Positions 7,465-16,637 of a stretch of DNA of 64,000 bases are shown here, piece after piece. The translations under genes were made by a program, and so were the position numbers. Origin of the DNA: Sphingobacterium wenxiniae (lineage in GTDB: Bacteria; Bacteroidota; Bacteroidia; Sphingobacteriales; Sphingobacteriaceae); the NCBI RefSeq assembly GCF_900116225.1, contig NZ_FOZZ01000008.1, forward strand, positions 1-64,000, given 5' to 3'. Positions within the stretch are counted from its first letter, which is position 1, and each line of letters starts with the position of its first letter. The notes below the pieces were generated by a model. That model had not been told where the DNA came from. It worked only from the letters and a program-made list of their open reading frames with translations, and made no database searches.

Positions 7465-8313
7465 ATGTCAAAAAATCTGCAAGTAACGATCGATAAAGAT
7501 TCCGGGTTTTGTTTCGGCGTGGTCTATGCTATTGATATGGCAGAAGAGATTCTGGAAGAAGACGGTTATCTATATTGCTTGGGAGATATTGTCCATAATG
7601 ATGAAGAGGTTGCGCGTTTAAAGGCGAGAGGGCTACGCATTATTGGGCATCAGGATTTGGTAAGTTTGAAAAACGAAAAAGTGTTGATTCGGGCGCACGG
7701 AGAAGCGCCGGAAACGTATCGCATAGCTTTGGAAAACAACATTACCCTAATTGATGCTTCTTGTCCAGTTGTTTTGAAACTGCAGAACCGTATTAAAACT
7801 TCTTATGATGGGCAAGAGAAAATCTTAATTTTCGGGAAGCATGGTCATGCAGAAGTGATTGGTCTACAGGGACAAACGAATAATGAAGCTATTGTTTTTC
7901 AGGATATGGAAGAACTTGATGCTGTAGAGCTACCTCCATCCTTTACTTTGTACAGTCAGACAACAAAAAGTGTAGACAAGTTCTATGCTATAAAAGAAGA
8001 GTTGATTAAACGAGGTTATGAAGTCAAGGCGAATGACACTATCTGTCGGCAGGTTTCCAATCGGTATGAGGATTTAGGTGATTTTGCTCGACAATATGAT
8101 AAGATTGTCTTTGTTTCCGGAAAGAAATCGTCGAATGGTAAGGTGCTTTACGAGGTCTGTAAAGGAGCTAATCCAAACAGCTATTTTATCTCTGATCCAG
8201 CAGAGTTAAATCCTGAAATTTTTGGAGAAAATGAAACCGTAGGTATCTGCGGAGCTACTTCGACTCCGATGTGGTTGATGAAAGACGTGAAGCAGGCTCT
8301 AGAATTGCTGTAG
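7465..8313 (+). CDS. ispH: 4-hydroxy-3-methylbut-2-enyl diphosphate reductase
   Basis: Last enzyme of the MEP isoprenoid pathway: a [4Fe-4S] reductase that turns HMBPP into IPP and DMAPP. It has 282 residues. The three cluster Cys are in GFCFGV (residue ~14), DASCPVV and DTICRQVSNR; the substrate His is in HNDE and the conserved RAHGE is present. The frame extends to 7459 only with a TTG codon; the ATG at 7465 is taken. The promoter box overlaps this start. Confidence 0.95.
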   Translation: MSKNLQVTIDKDSGFCFGVVYAIDMAEEILEEDGYLYCLGDIVHNDEEVARLKARGLRIIGHQDLVSLKNEKVLIRAHGEAPETYRIALENNITLIDASCPVVLKLQNRIKTSYDGQEKILIFGKHGHAEVIGLQGQTNNEAIVFQDMEELDAVELPPSFTLYSQTTKSVDKFYAIKEELIKRGYEVKANDTICRQVSNRYEDLGDFARQYDKIVFVSGKKSSNGKVLYEVCKGANPNSYFISDPAELNPEIFGENETVGICGATSTPMWLMKDVKQALELL

Positions 8314-8372
8314 CCAACGTCATGATATCTTCATTTTCCGCATAAGGTTCCGCCATCCTCTAGATTTTAGCG

Positions 8373-8380
8373 TATTTTTG
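8373..8380 (+). promoter_or_regulatory. -7 promoter box for hemH
   Basis: TATTTTTG ends 7 bases before the hemH ATG at 8388, so the 5' leader would be only a few bases. Confidence 0.55.
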
Positions 8381-8387
8381 TCTTACA

Positions 8388-9416
8388 ATGAGTAAGAGCG
8401 CAAAAAAAGGAATCCTTTTAATCCAATTGGGGACTCCCGACACACCAACAACAGACGATGTTCGTAAATATTTAACGGAATTTTTAATGGACTCCCGTGT
8501 CATGGATATTCCCTATTTCAGCCGTTCGCTGTTGGTAAAGGGCGTTATCGTTCCCAAAAGAGCACCGCGCTCGGCAGCAACTTATTCTACTATTTGGAGT
8601 GAAGAGACAGGATCCCCGTTAATGCATTATAGTGAATTGCAGCGTGATATGCTTCAGCTTGAGCTGGGCGATGAATACCATGTGGAATTGGCGATGCGCT
8701 ATCAAAACCCGTCGATAGAATCTGCATTGAAAAAACTGGAAGTAATGAAGCTGGAGTCCCTGCGTGTAATTCCACTCTTCCCACAATATGCTTCCGCAAC
8801 GACTGGTTCTGTTATCGACAAGGTGATGGAAATTATTCGTTGTTGGCAATACTTTCCTGCATTAAGTTTCGTTAGTAGTTATTGCGATGATGAGGAAATG
8901 ATCGAAACATTTGCTGAAAACGGTAGAAAGCATGACATAGATGCGTATGACCATGTTTTGTTTAGTTATCATGGCTTGCCTGTTCGGCAATTGGGCAAAG
9001 TGGATTGTACAGGAGTTCTTAAATGCCCTGACTTTGGATGCGAGGAATGTAAGGTGGAGAAGAAACCTTATTGCTACCTGTCGCAATGTTATGCAACGAC
9101 AAGGGCACTTGTTGCTAAGTTGGGATTGAACGAAGATCAATATACGCTGTGTTTCCAATCTCGATTGGGGAAAACACCATGGATTCAACCTTACACTTCC
9201 GATACCTTACATCAATTGGCAGAAAGGGGAGTGAAAAAACTGTTGGTATTTAGTCCCGCATTTGTGGCGGACTGTATCGAGACGCTGGATGAAATACAGG
9301 TGGAATATGCCAATGAGTTCAAAAGTTTGGGAGGAGAAGAGGTGGCTATGGTAGAGAGCTTGAACAGTCATCCTAAATGGATACAAGTCTTAAAGCGCTT
9401 GGCTTTAAATAATTAA
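8388..9416 (+). CDS. hemH: Ferrochelatase
   Basis: Inserts ferrous iron into protoporphyrin IX (or coproporphyrin III) in heme synthesis. It has 342 residues. The N-terminal GILLIQLGTPDTP, the catalytic His in FSYHGLP (about residue 194) and the Glu in CIETLDEI are present. Between them lies a Cys-rich stretch (CTGVLKCPDFGCEEC, then further Cys) seen in some ferrochelatases; a metal or cluster role is possible but not shown here. The metallophosphoesterase gene begins 6 bases after the stop and is probably cotranscribed. Confidence 0.95.
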   Translation: MSKSAKKGILLIQLGTPDTPTTDDVRKYLTEFLMDSRVMDIPYFSRSLLVKGVIVPKRAPRSAATYSTIWSEETGSPLMHYSELQRDMLQLELGDEYHVELAMRYQNPSIESALKKLEVMKLESLRVIPLFPQYASATTGSVIDKVMEIIRCWQYFPALSFVSSYCDDEEMIETFAENGRKHDIDAYDHVLFSYHGLPVRQLGKVDCTGVLKCPDFGCEECKVEKKPYCYLSQCYATTRALVAKLGLNEDQYTLCFQSRLGKTPWIQPYTSDTLHQLAERGVKKLLVFSPAFVADCIETLDEIQVEYANEFKSLGGEEVAMVESLNSHPKWIQVLKRLALNN

Positions 9417-9422
9417 GAGATT

Positions 9423-10694
9423 ATGTTGATTTTTAATGCAATATTACTTTTCTTGTTTGATTTTTACATTTTCTTTGCTCTTCGGGCAACGAAAATCAAA
9501 TTTGTGAAAAGTAAATTGTTTAGTTTTATATGGTGGGGCTACTCTATCGGTTTATTGGTTGGCTTATATATTTCCGCAAAATACAATATTCCTTTGGCTT
9601 ATCGTTCCATCATTTTGGTGGCTTTCTTTATGACAGCGGTCAGCAAATTTATTTTTATCATCATCCTGTTGGTGGATGATATTCGTCGAGGAGGTATATG
9701 GATTGCACGGCTATTTTCTCCACAGAAAAGTGAGAGTCTTCCGGATCGTATGGAAGACTTATCCGAACCATTGCCGGAAGTGCCTAAAAATGGTATTACC
9801 CGCTCAGAATTTCTTACTAAATCCGGGATATTGGTAGCTTCTTTACCTATTTTTCCTTTGTCCTGGGGCATGATTGCGGGTGGATATGATTATACAATCA
9901 GAAGGCAGAAGTTGTACTTGCCTAATCTGCCAGCTTCTTTCCATGGTATGCGTATCGCACAGATATCTGATGTGCATTCCGGTTCATTCTACAATAAGAA
10001 GGCGGTAACAGGCGGGATTGAGATGATTCTGGGGGAAAAACCGGATATGGTCTTTTTTACCGGCGATTTAGTCAATAATCTGGCTTCTGAGATGCGTGAC
10101 TATCAGGATATCTTCGCGAAGCTAAAAGCAGATCTGGGCGTATACTCTGTGCTGGGTAATCATGATTATGGGGATTATTATTTCGGAGGTGAGGATTCTG
10201 CGGCAAAACGCAAGAACCTTGCAGATTTAAAAGGTACTCACAAAGTAATGGGCTGGGATTTGCTTTTGGATGAGAATCGCCCTATCACTGTCAATAATGA
10301 ATCTATTTCTGTCCTCGGCGTGGAAAACTGGGGAACGGGACGTTTTCCGAAAAAGGGCGATTTGCAAAAAGCCTTGCAAGGTACGGAAGAAGCTCCTGTC
10401 AAATTGTTGCTTTCCCACGACCCATCGCATTGGCGGGCACAAGTGTTGGAGACTGATGTTGATGTGATGTTTGCTGGGCATACTCACGGGATGCAATTTG
10501 GTGTTCGTGGCGAACATTTCCAATGGAGCCCAGCTAAGTATATTTATAAAGAATGGGCTGGTTTATATGAAGAACAAGATCAGAAGCTTTATGTCAACGT
10601 AGGTTTTGGATTTTTGGGATATCCTGGACGTGTTGGCATATTGCCTGAGATTACCATATTTGAGTTGATTAAAGGCGAAAAGCCTCTGGTATAA
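9423..10694 (+). CDS. Membrane-anchored metallophosphoesterase, YkuE-like
   Basis: A 423-residue protein. The first ~110 residues hold several membrane helices; another hydrophobic segment lies near residue 140. The C-terminal calcineurin-like domain carries the full metal set in order: QISDVHSG, FFTGDLVN, LGNHDYG, LLSHDP and GHTHGMQFG. YkuE-type enzymes cut phosphoesters, with a proposed lipid-related (UDP-diacylglucosamine-like) substrate in some members; the substrate here is unknown. It is the second gene of a hemH unit and ends at a strong terminator. Confidence 0.88.
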   Translation: MLIFNAILLFLFDFYIFFALRATKIKFVKSKLFSFIWWGYSIGLLVGLYISAKYNIPLAYRSIILVAFFMTAVSKFIFIIILLVDDIRRGGIWIARLFSPQKSESLPDRMEDLSEPLPEVPKNGITRSEFLTKSGILVASLPIFPLSWGMIAGGYDYTIRRQKLYLPNLPASFHGMRIAQISDVHSGSFYNKKAVTGGIEMILGEKPDMVFFTGDLVNNLASEMRDYQDIFAKLKADLGVYSVLGNHDYGDYYFGGEDSAAKRKNLADLKGTHKVMGWDLLLDENRPITVNNESISVLGVENWGTGRFPKKGDLQKALQGTEEAPVKLLLSHDPSHWRAQVLETDVDVMFAGHTHGMQFGVRGEHFQWSPAKYIYKEWAGLYEEQDQKLYVNVGFGFLGYPGRVGILPEITIFELIKGEKPLV

Positions 10695-10734
10695 AAAAGA
10701 AGGGCGGCCATTTTAATGGCCGCCCTTCTTTTTT
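10693..10734. terminator. Bidirectional terminator between convergent genes
   Basis: AAAAAAGAAGGGCGGCCATT (10693-10712) pairs perfectly with 10715-10734, with T runs on both strands. It overlaps the stop codons of both neighbours. Confidence 0.93.
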
Positions 10735-11920
10735 ATTGAATCTTTGCGAAAGCCTGTTCAAAGTCTGCGATCAAATCGTCTATATGTTCAATACCAATCG
10801 AAAGACGCAATAAGCCATTGGTGATACCTGATTTTTTTCGTTGTTCTTCGGACTGACTGGCGCCCCACATACTCGCAGGGTGGGCGATCAATGATTCTAC
10901 GCCTCCAAGGCTCACGGCATTAGCAAATAAATCAAGATGTTTTAATAAGCCTTGTGCACGCTGAAACTCTTCCGTATCATCTTGCCCTTTAACTTCGATA
11001 CAAAGCATACCTGTAAAGCCCTTCATCTGGGATTTAGCCAAGTCGTGTTGTGGATGCGAAGGCAAACCAACATAGTTCGTTTTCTTTACTAAGGGGTGTT
11101 TTTCCAACCATTGTGCAAGTGCTAAAGCATTTTCATTAATTTGCCGAACACGGAGCGCCAGGGTTTTCAATCCTCTTAAAAGTAACCAAGAATCGAAAGG
11201 GCTTAAGGATGCACCTAAAAGCAATGACCTGCGCCATACTTTTTCGATAAACTCCTTTGTGCCGCATACTGCACCAGCCGTCAAATCACTGTGGCCACCT
11301 AAATATTTTGTGGCACTATGTACGACAACGTCAATCCCAAATGAAGCTGGGACTTGATTAATAGGAGAAGCAAAAGTGTTGTCAACCATCGTAATGATAT
11401 CATGGTCTTTCCCCAGCTGTCCTATAAAAGCTAAATCTGTGATGTCTAGGTTAGGATTAGAAGGGGTTTCGATATAGATAAGTTTGGTATTTGGCTGTAT
11501 GGCATTTTTGAATGCTTCATTATCGGTTTGATTTACATGCGTTATTTCCACACCGTATTGTTGCAGAAAATCGCGCATAAAAACCAAAGAAGCGGAATAA
11601 TGTGCGTATTGCGCAATGACATGGTCTCCCGATTGAACCACAGCCAGTATAGCGGAGCTTATAGCAGCCATTCCTGTGGCTAATACCAGTGCGTCTTCGG
11701 TTTGTTCCAGTTTCGCGATAACGGCCGCGACCTGACTATTGGTCGGATTGCCATGACGATGGTAAAATTCCGGATATTTAGGGGCTGAAGCTGCATGGGC
11801 AAATTCCTCAATATTTTCAGCTGCAAAATAAGTGGAGGTTTGATATATAGGGCTCACGACCGAGTTTGTGGTGTTGAAATGCTCACCTTCATGAACCAAA
11901 GAGGTTTCTAACTTTGACAT
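10733..11920 (-). CDS. Trans-sulfuration PLP enzyme, Cys/Met metabolism family
   Basis: A 395-residue PLP-dependent enzyme of the Cys/Met metabolism family. It shows the N-terminal VSPIYQTSTY, the GMAAISSAI loop, the Asp motif VDNTFASP, the PLP lysine in SATKYLGGHSD, and the C-terminal SLGGVESLIAHP. Residues that separate cystathionine gamma-synthase, cystathionine gamma-lyase, methionine gamma-lyase and O-acetylhomoserine sulfhydrylase cannot be settled by eye; the YGVEITHV and LGGVESL forms fit gamma-lyase/synthase best. The start at 11920 rather than 11941 follows from the promoter box at 11939-11946. Confidence 0.9.
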   Translation of the reverse strand: MSKLETSLVHEGEHFNTTNSVVSPIYQTSTYFAAENIEEFAHAASAPKYPEFYHRHGNPTNSQVAAVIAKLEQTEDALVLATGMAAISSAILAVVQSGDHVIAQYAHYSASLVFMRDFLQQYGVEITHVNQTDNEAFKNAIQPNTKLIYIETPSNPNLDITDLAFIGQLGKDHDIITMVDNTFASPINQVPASFGIDVVVHSATKYLGGHSDLTAGAVCGTKEFIEKVWRRSLLLGASLSPFDSWLLLRGLKTLALRVRQINENALALAQWLEKHPLVKKTNYVGLPSHPQHDLAKSQMKGFTGMLCIEVKGQDDTEEFQRAQGLLKHLDLFANAVSLGGVESLIAHPASMWGASQSEEQRKKSGITNGLLRLSIGIEHIDDLIADFEQAFAKIQ

Positions 11921-11938
11921 TTTTAAAGATTTTATTAT

Positions 11939-11946
11939 CAAAGCTA
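11939..11946 (-). promoter_or_regulatory. -7 promoter box for the PLP enzyme
   Basis: Reads TAGCTTTG on the minus strand, 18 bases upstream of the ATG at 11920. Confidence 0.6.
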
Positions 11947-12039
11947 AAAAATAATCTACTTTTTTGATAGTGTTTTGCGGAAAAGTGTTTTGTAAAGTAG
12001 TTTAAGTCGTGCCAATCTGGGGTTGGGATTTATGAAACC

Positions 12040-12545
12040 TTAAGCTCGAGAGATGAGTACTGCAGTTATTATAACAACAAGTGTCATTATAGTTACATAA
12101 TAATTGTAAATAAATAAGCCACAGAGTAAAAGGACATTATTATCAGTTGTAGCCTCAATTTCACCTTTGTTGCTCGAACTTTTATAGGATATAAGTTTTT
12201 GTTGTGGCTCTGAAATGCTCCATTTTGTACCCCAGAAATTATCATTTTTCCATGAGTATTCCTTTTGAGTAAAAGTTATTATTATTTTGGTTCCCCAAGA
12301 GTTGGATTTGATAGTTCCAATCAGCTCATTTGAGTTTAAATCTGTAATTTCTGTTTTATAACTGAATCCTCCTTTATTCTTGAATTTAAGTTTCGTGTCG
12401 CGTAAACTTGCTTCGGATAAATTGCTGAATGCTGATTGACGGAGTCGTCCAATCTCTTCATTATGATTAAATAGTTTGTATGTCGAGGAAAAGAATCCCT
12501 TTTTCCAGTGAATGTTGGTTATTTTTTTGTTTGAATTTTATGCAA
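12040..12545 (-). pseudogene. Hypothetical protein, start lost or frameshifted in a poly-A run
   Basis: The minus strand holds an open frame of about 165 codons with no ATG, GTG or TTG at its 5' end. It reads HWKKGFFSSTYKLFNHNEEI, continues through a beta-rich middle (residues such as KNKGGFSYKTEI and WGTKIIITFTQ) and ends in a hydrophobic helix (YNYYVTIMTLVVIITAVLI), as expected of a real membrane-anchored protein. Directly after the mfd stop there is a TTG (12545) in another frame that would join this frame if the 7-A run at 12522-12528 had one more A. It is therefore a recent frameshift, a sequencing slip, or a gene with a rare ATT/ATA start. No family is recognised. It fills most of the 633-base space between the PLP enzyme and mfd. 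Confidence 0.55.
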
Positions 12546-12553
12546 GAACCTAT

Positions 12554-15500
12554 TTATACCATCTCCTTTAACAAGTGCAGCGCATAAGCAATGCTGTTTA
12601 CATTACTCAGTGCTAAGCGTAATTGTCCCTTTACTTCCTTGAGGTTGGATATGGCGGCATGTCCCTGAACAAACGCCAGTACTTTGCCAAATTGCTCTGA
12701 CTCGAAGTAACTTGATTTTGGGTTATTCACAAAATACCCTTTCAGCGTGTTCTTTTTGAAAGCAATTTTTTCAAAACCTATCTGCTTGCCCAACCATTGT
12801 AGGCGTAATGTGTTGAACAGCTCATAAACGGGTGGAGGAATAGGACCGAAACGGTCTTCCAATTCTTTTTCAAAAGTAGCCAGTTGCTGCTCATTCTCCA
12901 ATTTCGCAATTTCGTTGTAAAGGTTGTAACGTTCGCCGATATTGGTCACGTATTCATCGGGAATCATGACTTCCAGATCGGTGTCTATTTGTGTGAAGTT
13001 AACATATTTACGGCTCTTGTCATCTGCGAATAGCTCGCCGAACTCATCCTCTTTCAGCTCTTGTACAGCTTCATCCAAAATTTTGTTGTACATCTCAAAA
13101 CCAATCTCCGCGATAAAGCCAGATTGTTCGGCTCCAAGAAGATTTCCTGAACCACGGATGTCCAAATCGCGCATAGCGACATTGAATCCCGATCCCAGTT
13201 CGGAGAACTCTTCCAATGCGGATAGGCGCTTGTAAGCCTCGTTGGTCAATGTAGATAAGGGAGGACTTAGCAAATAACAAAATGCCTTTTTATTGGAACG
13301 CCCTACGCGCCCCCGCATCTGGTGAAGATCGCTAAGACCAAACATGTGTGCGTGGTTGATGATAATGGTATTCGCATTCGGAATATCCAATCCGGCTTCG
13401 ATAATAGTGGTGGCAACAAGTACATCAAATTCGTGGTTGATGAATTTCAACATCACGTCTTCGAGATCATCGCCTTCCAATTGTCCGTGGGCAATACCAA
13501 CCCGGGCTCCCGGAACCAATTTCTGTATCATCAGTCCGAGCTGTTTTAAGTCTGCTACACGGTTGTGGATGAAGAATACCTGTCCACTTCGGTCTAATTC
13601 AAAAGACACGGCTTCCTGAATAAGTGTTTCATTGAAGACGTGAAGTTCTGTTTGTACAGGCTGTCTATTTGGTGGTGGCGTGGAAATGATACTCAAATCA
13701 CGCGCTCCCATGAGGGAGAAGTGCAATGTCCGTGGAATGGGGGTTGCCGTAAGTGTTAAAGAGTCTACATTAGCACGCATCACTTTCAGCTTTTCTTTCA
13801 CCGAGACCCCAAATTTTTGCTCTTCGTCGATAATCATTAAGCCTAAGTCTTTGAATTTTACATCTTTGCTCACCAAGCGATGTGTGCCGATGATAATATC
13901 AACTTTGCCTTCTGCCAATCGTGCTAAGGTATCTTTTATCTGTTTGGTGCTCTTGAAGCGGTTGATATAATCTATGTTTGCAGGCAATCCCTTTAATCGT
14001 TCACTAAAGGTGCGATAATGTTGTAATGCTAGGATGGTTGTTGGTACCAATACGGCAACTTGTTTGCTGTCTGCTACTGCTTTAAATGCCGCACGAATGG
14101 CGACCTCTGTCTTACCGAAGCCTACGTCGCCACAAACCAGACGGTCCATTGGGTGTGGCGATTCCATATCCCGTTTTACATCATTTGTAGCTTTCTCCTG
14201 ATCGGGTGTGTCCTCATATAAAAAGGAAGCTTCCAGCTCGTTTTGGAGATAGGTATCAGGGCTGAACGCGTTACCTGTCTGGGCTTTTCTTTTGGCGTAC
14301 AGCTTGATAAGGTCGCGGGCAATATCTTTAACTTTCTTTTTGGTCGTCTTTTTTAATTTCTCCCAAGCATCTGTGCCCAGTTTGTTCATTTTTGGTACAG
14401 TACCTTCTTTTCCGGAATATTTCGAAATACGGTTCAGAGAGTTGATATTCACATAGAGCAGGTCGTTGTCTGCATAGACGAGTCGGATCATTTCCTGCGT
14501 CTTCCCGTTGACTTCTACTTTCTCCAAACCAGCATATTTACCCACGCCATGGTCAATATGCGTAATATAGTCACCGGGTTTTAAGTCCCGCAGTTCCTTC
14601 AAGGTAATAGCTTGCGAGCGTTCGTATGCTTTTTTTCGTTTGTATTTGTAGTAACGGTCAAAAATCTGGTGGTCTGTATAGCAGGCCAATTTAACCGAGT
14701 CATCCCGAAACCCCTCGCGTAAAGCCCTATGTATAGGAATAAAAGTTGCGCTTTTGTCGATATCCTCCAGAATGCTGAAAATGCGTTCAATTTGCTTGGT
14801 GGAATCCGAAAAAATTAGATTTTGTATACGGTCTTTCTCGTTTTGTTGAAAGTTATGGATTAACAGGTTGAAGTCTTTATTGAAAGAGGGCTGCGGATGT
14901 ATATCGAAGCGCAGTGTTTCGTCCGCCTTGTAATAGAATTGCTTTCCAAATTCTACAACAGGAAAATCGAACAACATTTCGCTGAATGTACGATCTGTAG
15001 TAAAAGTAACCCTTGGATCAACCCAGTCGATATTGGCCTTGATGTCTTTTTCAGGCAGTGCTTTCCAGAATTCAGAAGCTTTTTTGTAACCATCCTTCAT
15101 GACGTCCAAGGTAAATTGCACATCTTTTAACCAGATTACACTATCGCGGTCGATATATTCTAACAGTGAAATATGGTTGTTGCTAAGGAACTTGGCTTGT
15201 ACGTTGGGGACAATCGTTACGGTGTGTATCTTGCTGACCGAAAGTTGCGTGTCGATGTCGAATGTGCGGATGCTTTCGATTTCATCGCCAAAAAACTCGA
15301 TGCGGTAAGGCAAGTCGTTGGAGAAGGAAAAAATATCTACAATCCCTCCACGGATAGCGAACTGCCCTGGTTCGTATACAAAATCAACCCGTTCAAAATC
15401 ATACTCATAGAGAAATTCATTGATGAAATCAATACTAAGCTTCGTGTTTTGGGTGATAGCTAAGGTATTTTTCTCCAAATCTTCACGGTTGATAACTTTC

Positions 15501-15889
15501 TCAGCGATTGCTTCAGGATAAGTCACGACCATTTTAGGAAGTTCAGAGCTGTGATTGAGAGCACTTAATGTTTCTGCTCGTTGCAGGACATGGGCAGCAT
15601 CCGTTTGGGTAAATTCAAATGCTTTGCGAAAGGACGCCGGGAAAAAAAGTATTTGTTTGTCCAGGATACTTTCCAAATCACTTAGGAAGTACGCGGCATC
15701 TTCATGTGTGGGAAGAACAAAGATAAACGGCCTTTCTTGCAAGACGTATGTTGCTGCTGCAAGCATCGCATCGGATGAACCGATTAATCCCTTTAATTGT
15801 ATTTTCGGATTTTTACCGTGTAAGGATTTGGAAAGGTTTTTTGCCTGTTCGCTTTGTGTATATTTTTCTAAAACTTCTTGAATGCCCAC
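12554..15889 (-). CDS. mfd: Transcription-repair coupling factor Mfd
   Basis: An ATP-driven translocase that removes RNA polymerase stalled at DNA damage and recruits UvrA. It has 1111 residues, near normal length. From the N-terminus: a UvrB-like region (FVLPTHEDAAYFLSDLE ... GGIVDIFSF), the RNA-polymerase-interacting CarD-like domain (DYITHIDHGVGKYAGLE, about residues 440-510), RecG-like helicase domains with Walker A CGDVGFGKTEV, the DEEQ box (IIDEEQKFGV), TATPIPRT and QMRGRVGRS, and the C-terminal TRCF domain. The stop lies 9 bases before the broken small gene. Confidence 0.97.
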   Translation of the reverse strand: MGIQEVLEKYTQSEQAKNLSKSLHGKNPKIQLKGLIGSSDAMLAAATYVLQERPFIFVLPTHEDAAYFLSDLESILDKQILFFPASFRKAFEFTQTDAAHVLQRAETLSALNHSSELPKMVVTYPEAIAEKVINREDLEKNTLAITQNTKLSIDFINEFLYEYDFERVDFVYEPGQFAIRGGIVDIFSFSNDLPYRIEFFGDEIESIRTFDIDTQLSVSKIHTVTIVPNVQAKFLSNNHISLLEYIDRDSVIWLKDVQFTLDVMKDGYKKASEFWKALPEKDIKANIDWVDPRVTFTTDRTFSEMLFDFPVVEFGKQFYYKADETLRFDIHPQPSFNKDFNLLIHNFQQNEKDRIQNLIFSDSTKQIERIFSILEDIDKSATFIPIHRALREGFRDDSVKLACYTDHQIFDRYYKYKRKKAYERSQAITLKELRDLKPGDYITHIDHGVGKYAGLEKVEVNGKTQEMIRLVYADNDLLYVNINSLNRISKYSGKEGTVPKMNKLGTDAWEKLKKTTKKKVKDIARDLIKLYAKRKAQTGNAFSPDTYLQNELEASFLYEDTPDQEKATNDVKRDMESPHPMDRLVCGDVGFGKTEVAIRAAFKAVADSKQVAVLVPTTILALQHYRTFSERLKGLPANIDYINRFKSTKQIKDTLARLAEGKVDIIIGTHRLVSKDVKFKDLGLMIIDEEQKFGVSVKEKLKVMRANVDSLTLTATPIPRTLHFSLMGARDLSIISTPPPNRQPVQTELHVFNETLIQEAVSFELDRSGQVFFIHNRVADLKQLGLMIQKLVPGARVGIAHGQLEGDDLEDVMLKFINHEFDVLVATTIIEAGLDIPNANTIIINHAHMFGLSDLHQMRGRVGRSNKKAFCYLLSPPLSTLTNEAYKRLSALEEFSELGSGFNVAMRDLDIRGSGNLLGAEQSGFIAEIGFEMYNKILDEAVQELKEDEFGELFADDKSRKYVNFTQIDTDLEVMIPDEYVTNIGERYNLYNEIAKLENEQQLATFEKELEDRFGPIPPPVYELFNTLRLQWLGKQIGFEKIAFKKNTLKGYFVNNPKSSYFESEQFGKVLAFVQGHAAISNLKEVKGQLRLALSNVNSIAYALHLLKEMV

Positions 15890-15946
15890 GTATTTACTAA
15901 TCTTTTTGCGAATTTAAGAAAATTATTAGAAACCTCTTTTGTAAGG

Positions 15947-16492
15947 TTATATGAGGCCGTGTTCCTGCGCAAAATCCAATACTTGTTGCATAGACTCCTG
16001 TAGGTCGAATTGTAAATCTTCGTGCAGTTTATCAAATTTGTTGGTGGTTATACGCAGTCGAGCTTTGACATATTCCGCGAGTTTTAATCCGGGATGGATA
16101 GCGGTAGGCTCAAAGAGCCGAGGGAAGCGTTGAAAGGCCTCCTTTAGGATATAGATTCGGCATTCAACCTCGCTAAATTTGTCTTTCGTTATTTTTTCAT
16201 GCTCATTGATAATGCCGCTGGCTTGCCGTAACAACATTTGCAAACCTTTATAGTGGCTGTACATCGGGAGATTTTTGATACTATGCCGTCCTTCAGCAAA
16301 AAGATCCTGCAATCTTTCTTTTAATTTTTCAATGCGGTCTTCAAGGTCGATTTGATCTTCAAGCAGTTGAAAGTGTAATTGCTTCATCAGCATTTTGTCC
16401 TTTCCGACTAAGCGGACGAGTAGCTTATCCTTTTCCTTTTGGGAAAGGTTTAAAACAGCTTCTTTTAAATCAGGTTGTTTGTGTAAAGACAT
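15947..16492 (-). CDS. Conserved hypothetical helical protein
   Basis: A 181-residue, strongly charged, all-helical protein without signal peptide or membrane segment. The middle (about residues 45-75) has heptad-like charge spacing (QIDLEDRIEKLKERLQDLF) and could form a short coiled coil. I recognise no catalytic motif or family. It lies 57 bases upstream of mfd on the same strand and may share its transcript, which is the only functional hint. Confidence 0.7.
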   Translation of the reverse strand: MSLHKQPDLKEAVLNLSQKEKDKLLVRLVGKDKMLMKQLHFQLLEDQIDLEDRIEKLKERLQDLFAEGRHSIKNLPMYSHYKGLQMLLRQASGIINEHEKITKDKFSEVECRIYILKEAFQRFPRLFEPTAIHPGLKLAEYVKARLRITTNKFDKLHEDLQFDLQESMQQVLDFAQEHGLI

Positions 16493-16625
16493 ATTGTAAA
16501 TTTAAGTAAAAAAATGGAAGTGAGAATTGATGAGTTATCAGTGTAAAAGGGTGCGGTTGCAGTAGTATAAGTAAAAAATACCATTAAATGATGGATTTGT
16601 ACCACTGCTTGTGGAAGTATCGCTG

Positions 16626-16633
16626 TATATTTG
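16626..16633 (+). promoter_or_regulatory. -7 promoter box abutting the AraC-regulator start
   Basis: TATATTTG ends 4 bases before the ATG at 16638, implying a leaderless or nearly leaderless transcript. Confidence 0.5.
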
Positions 16634-16637
16634 CGGT

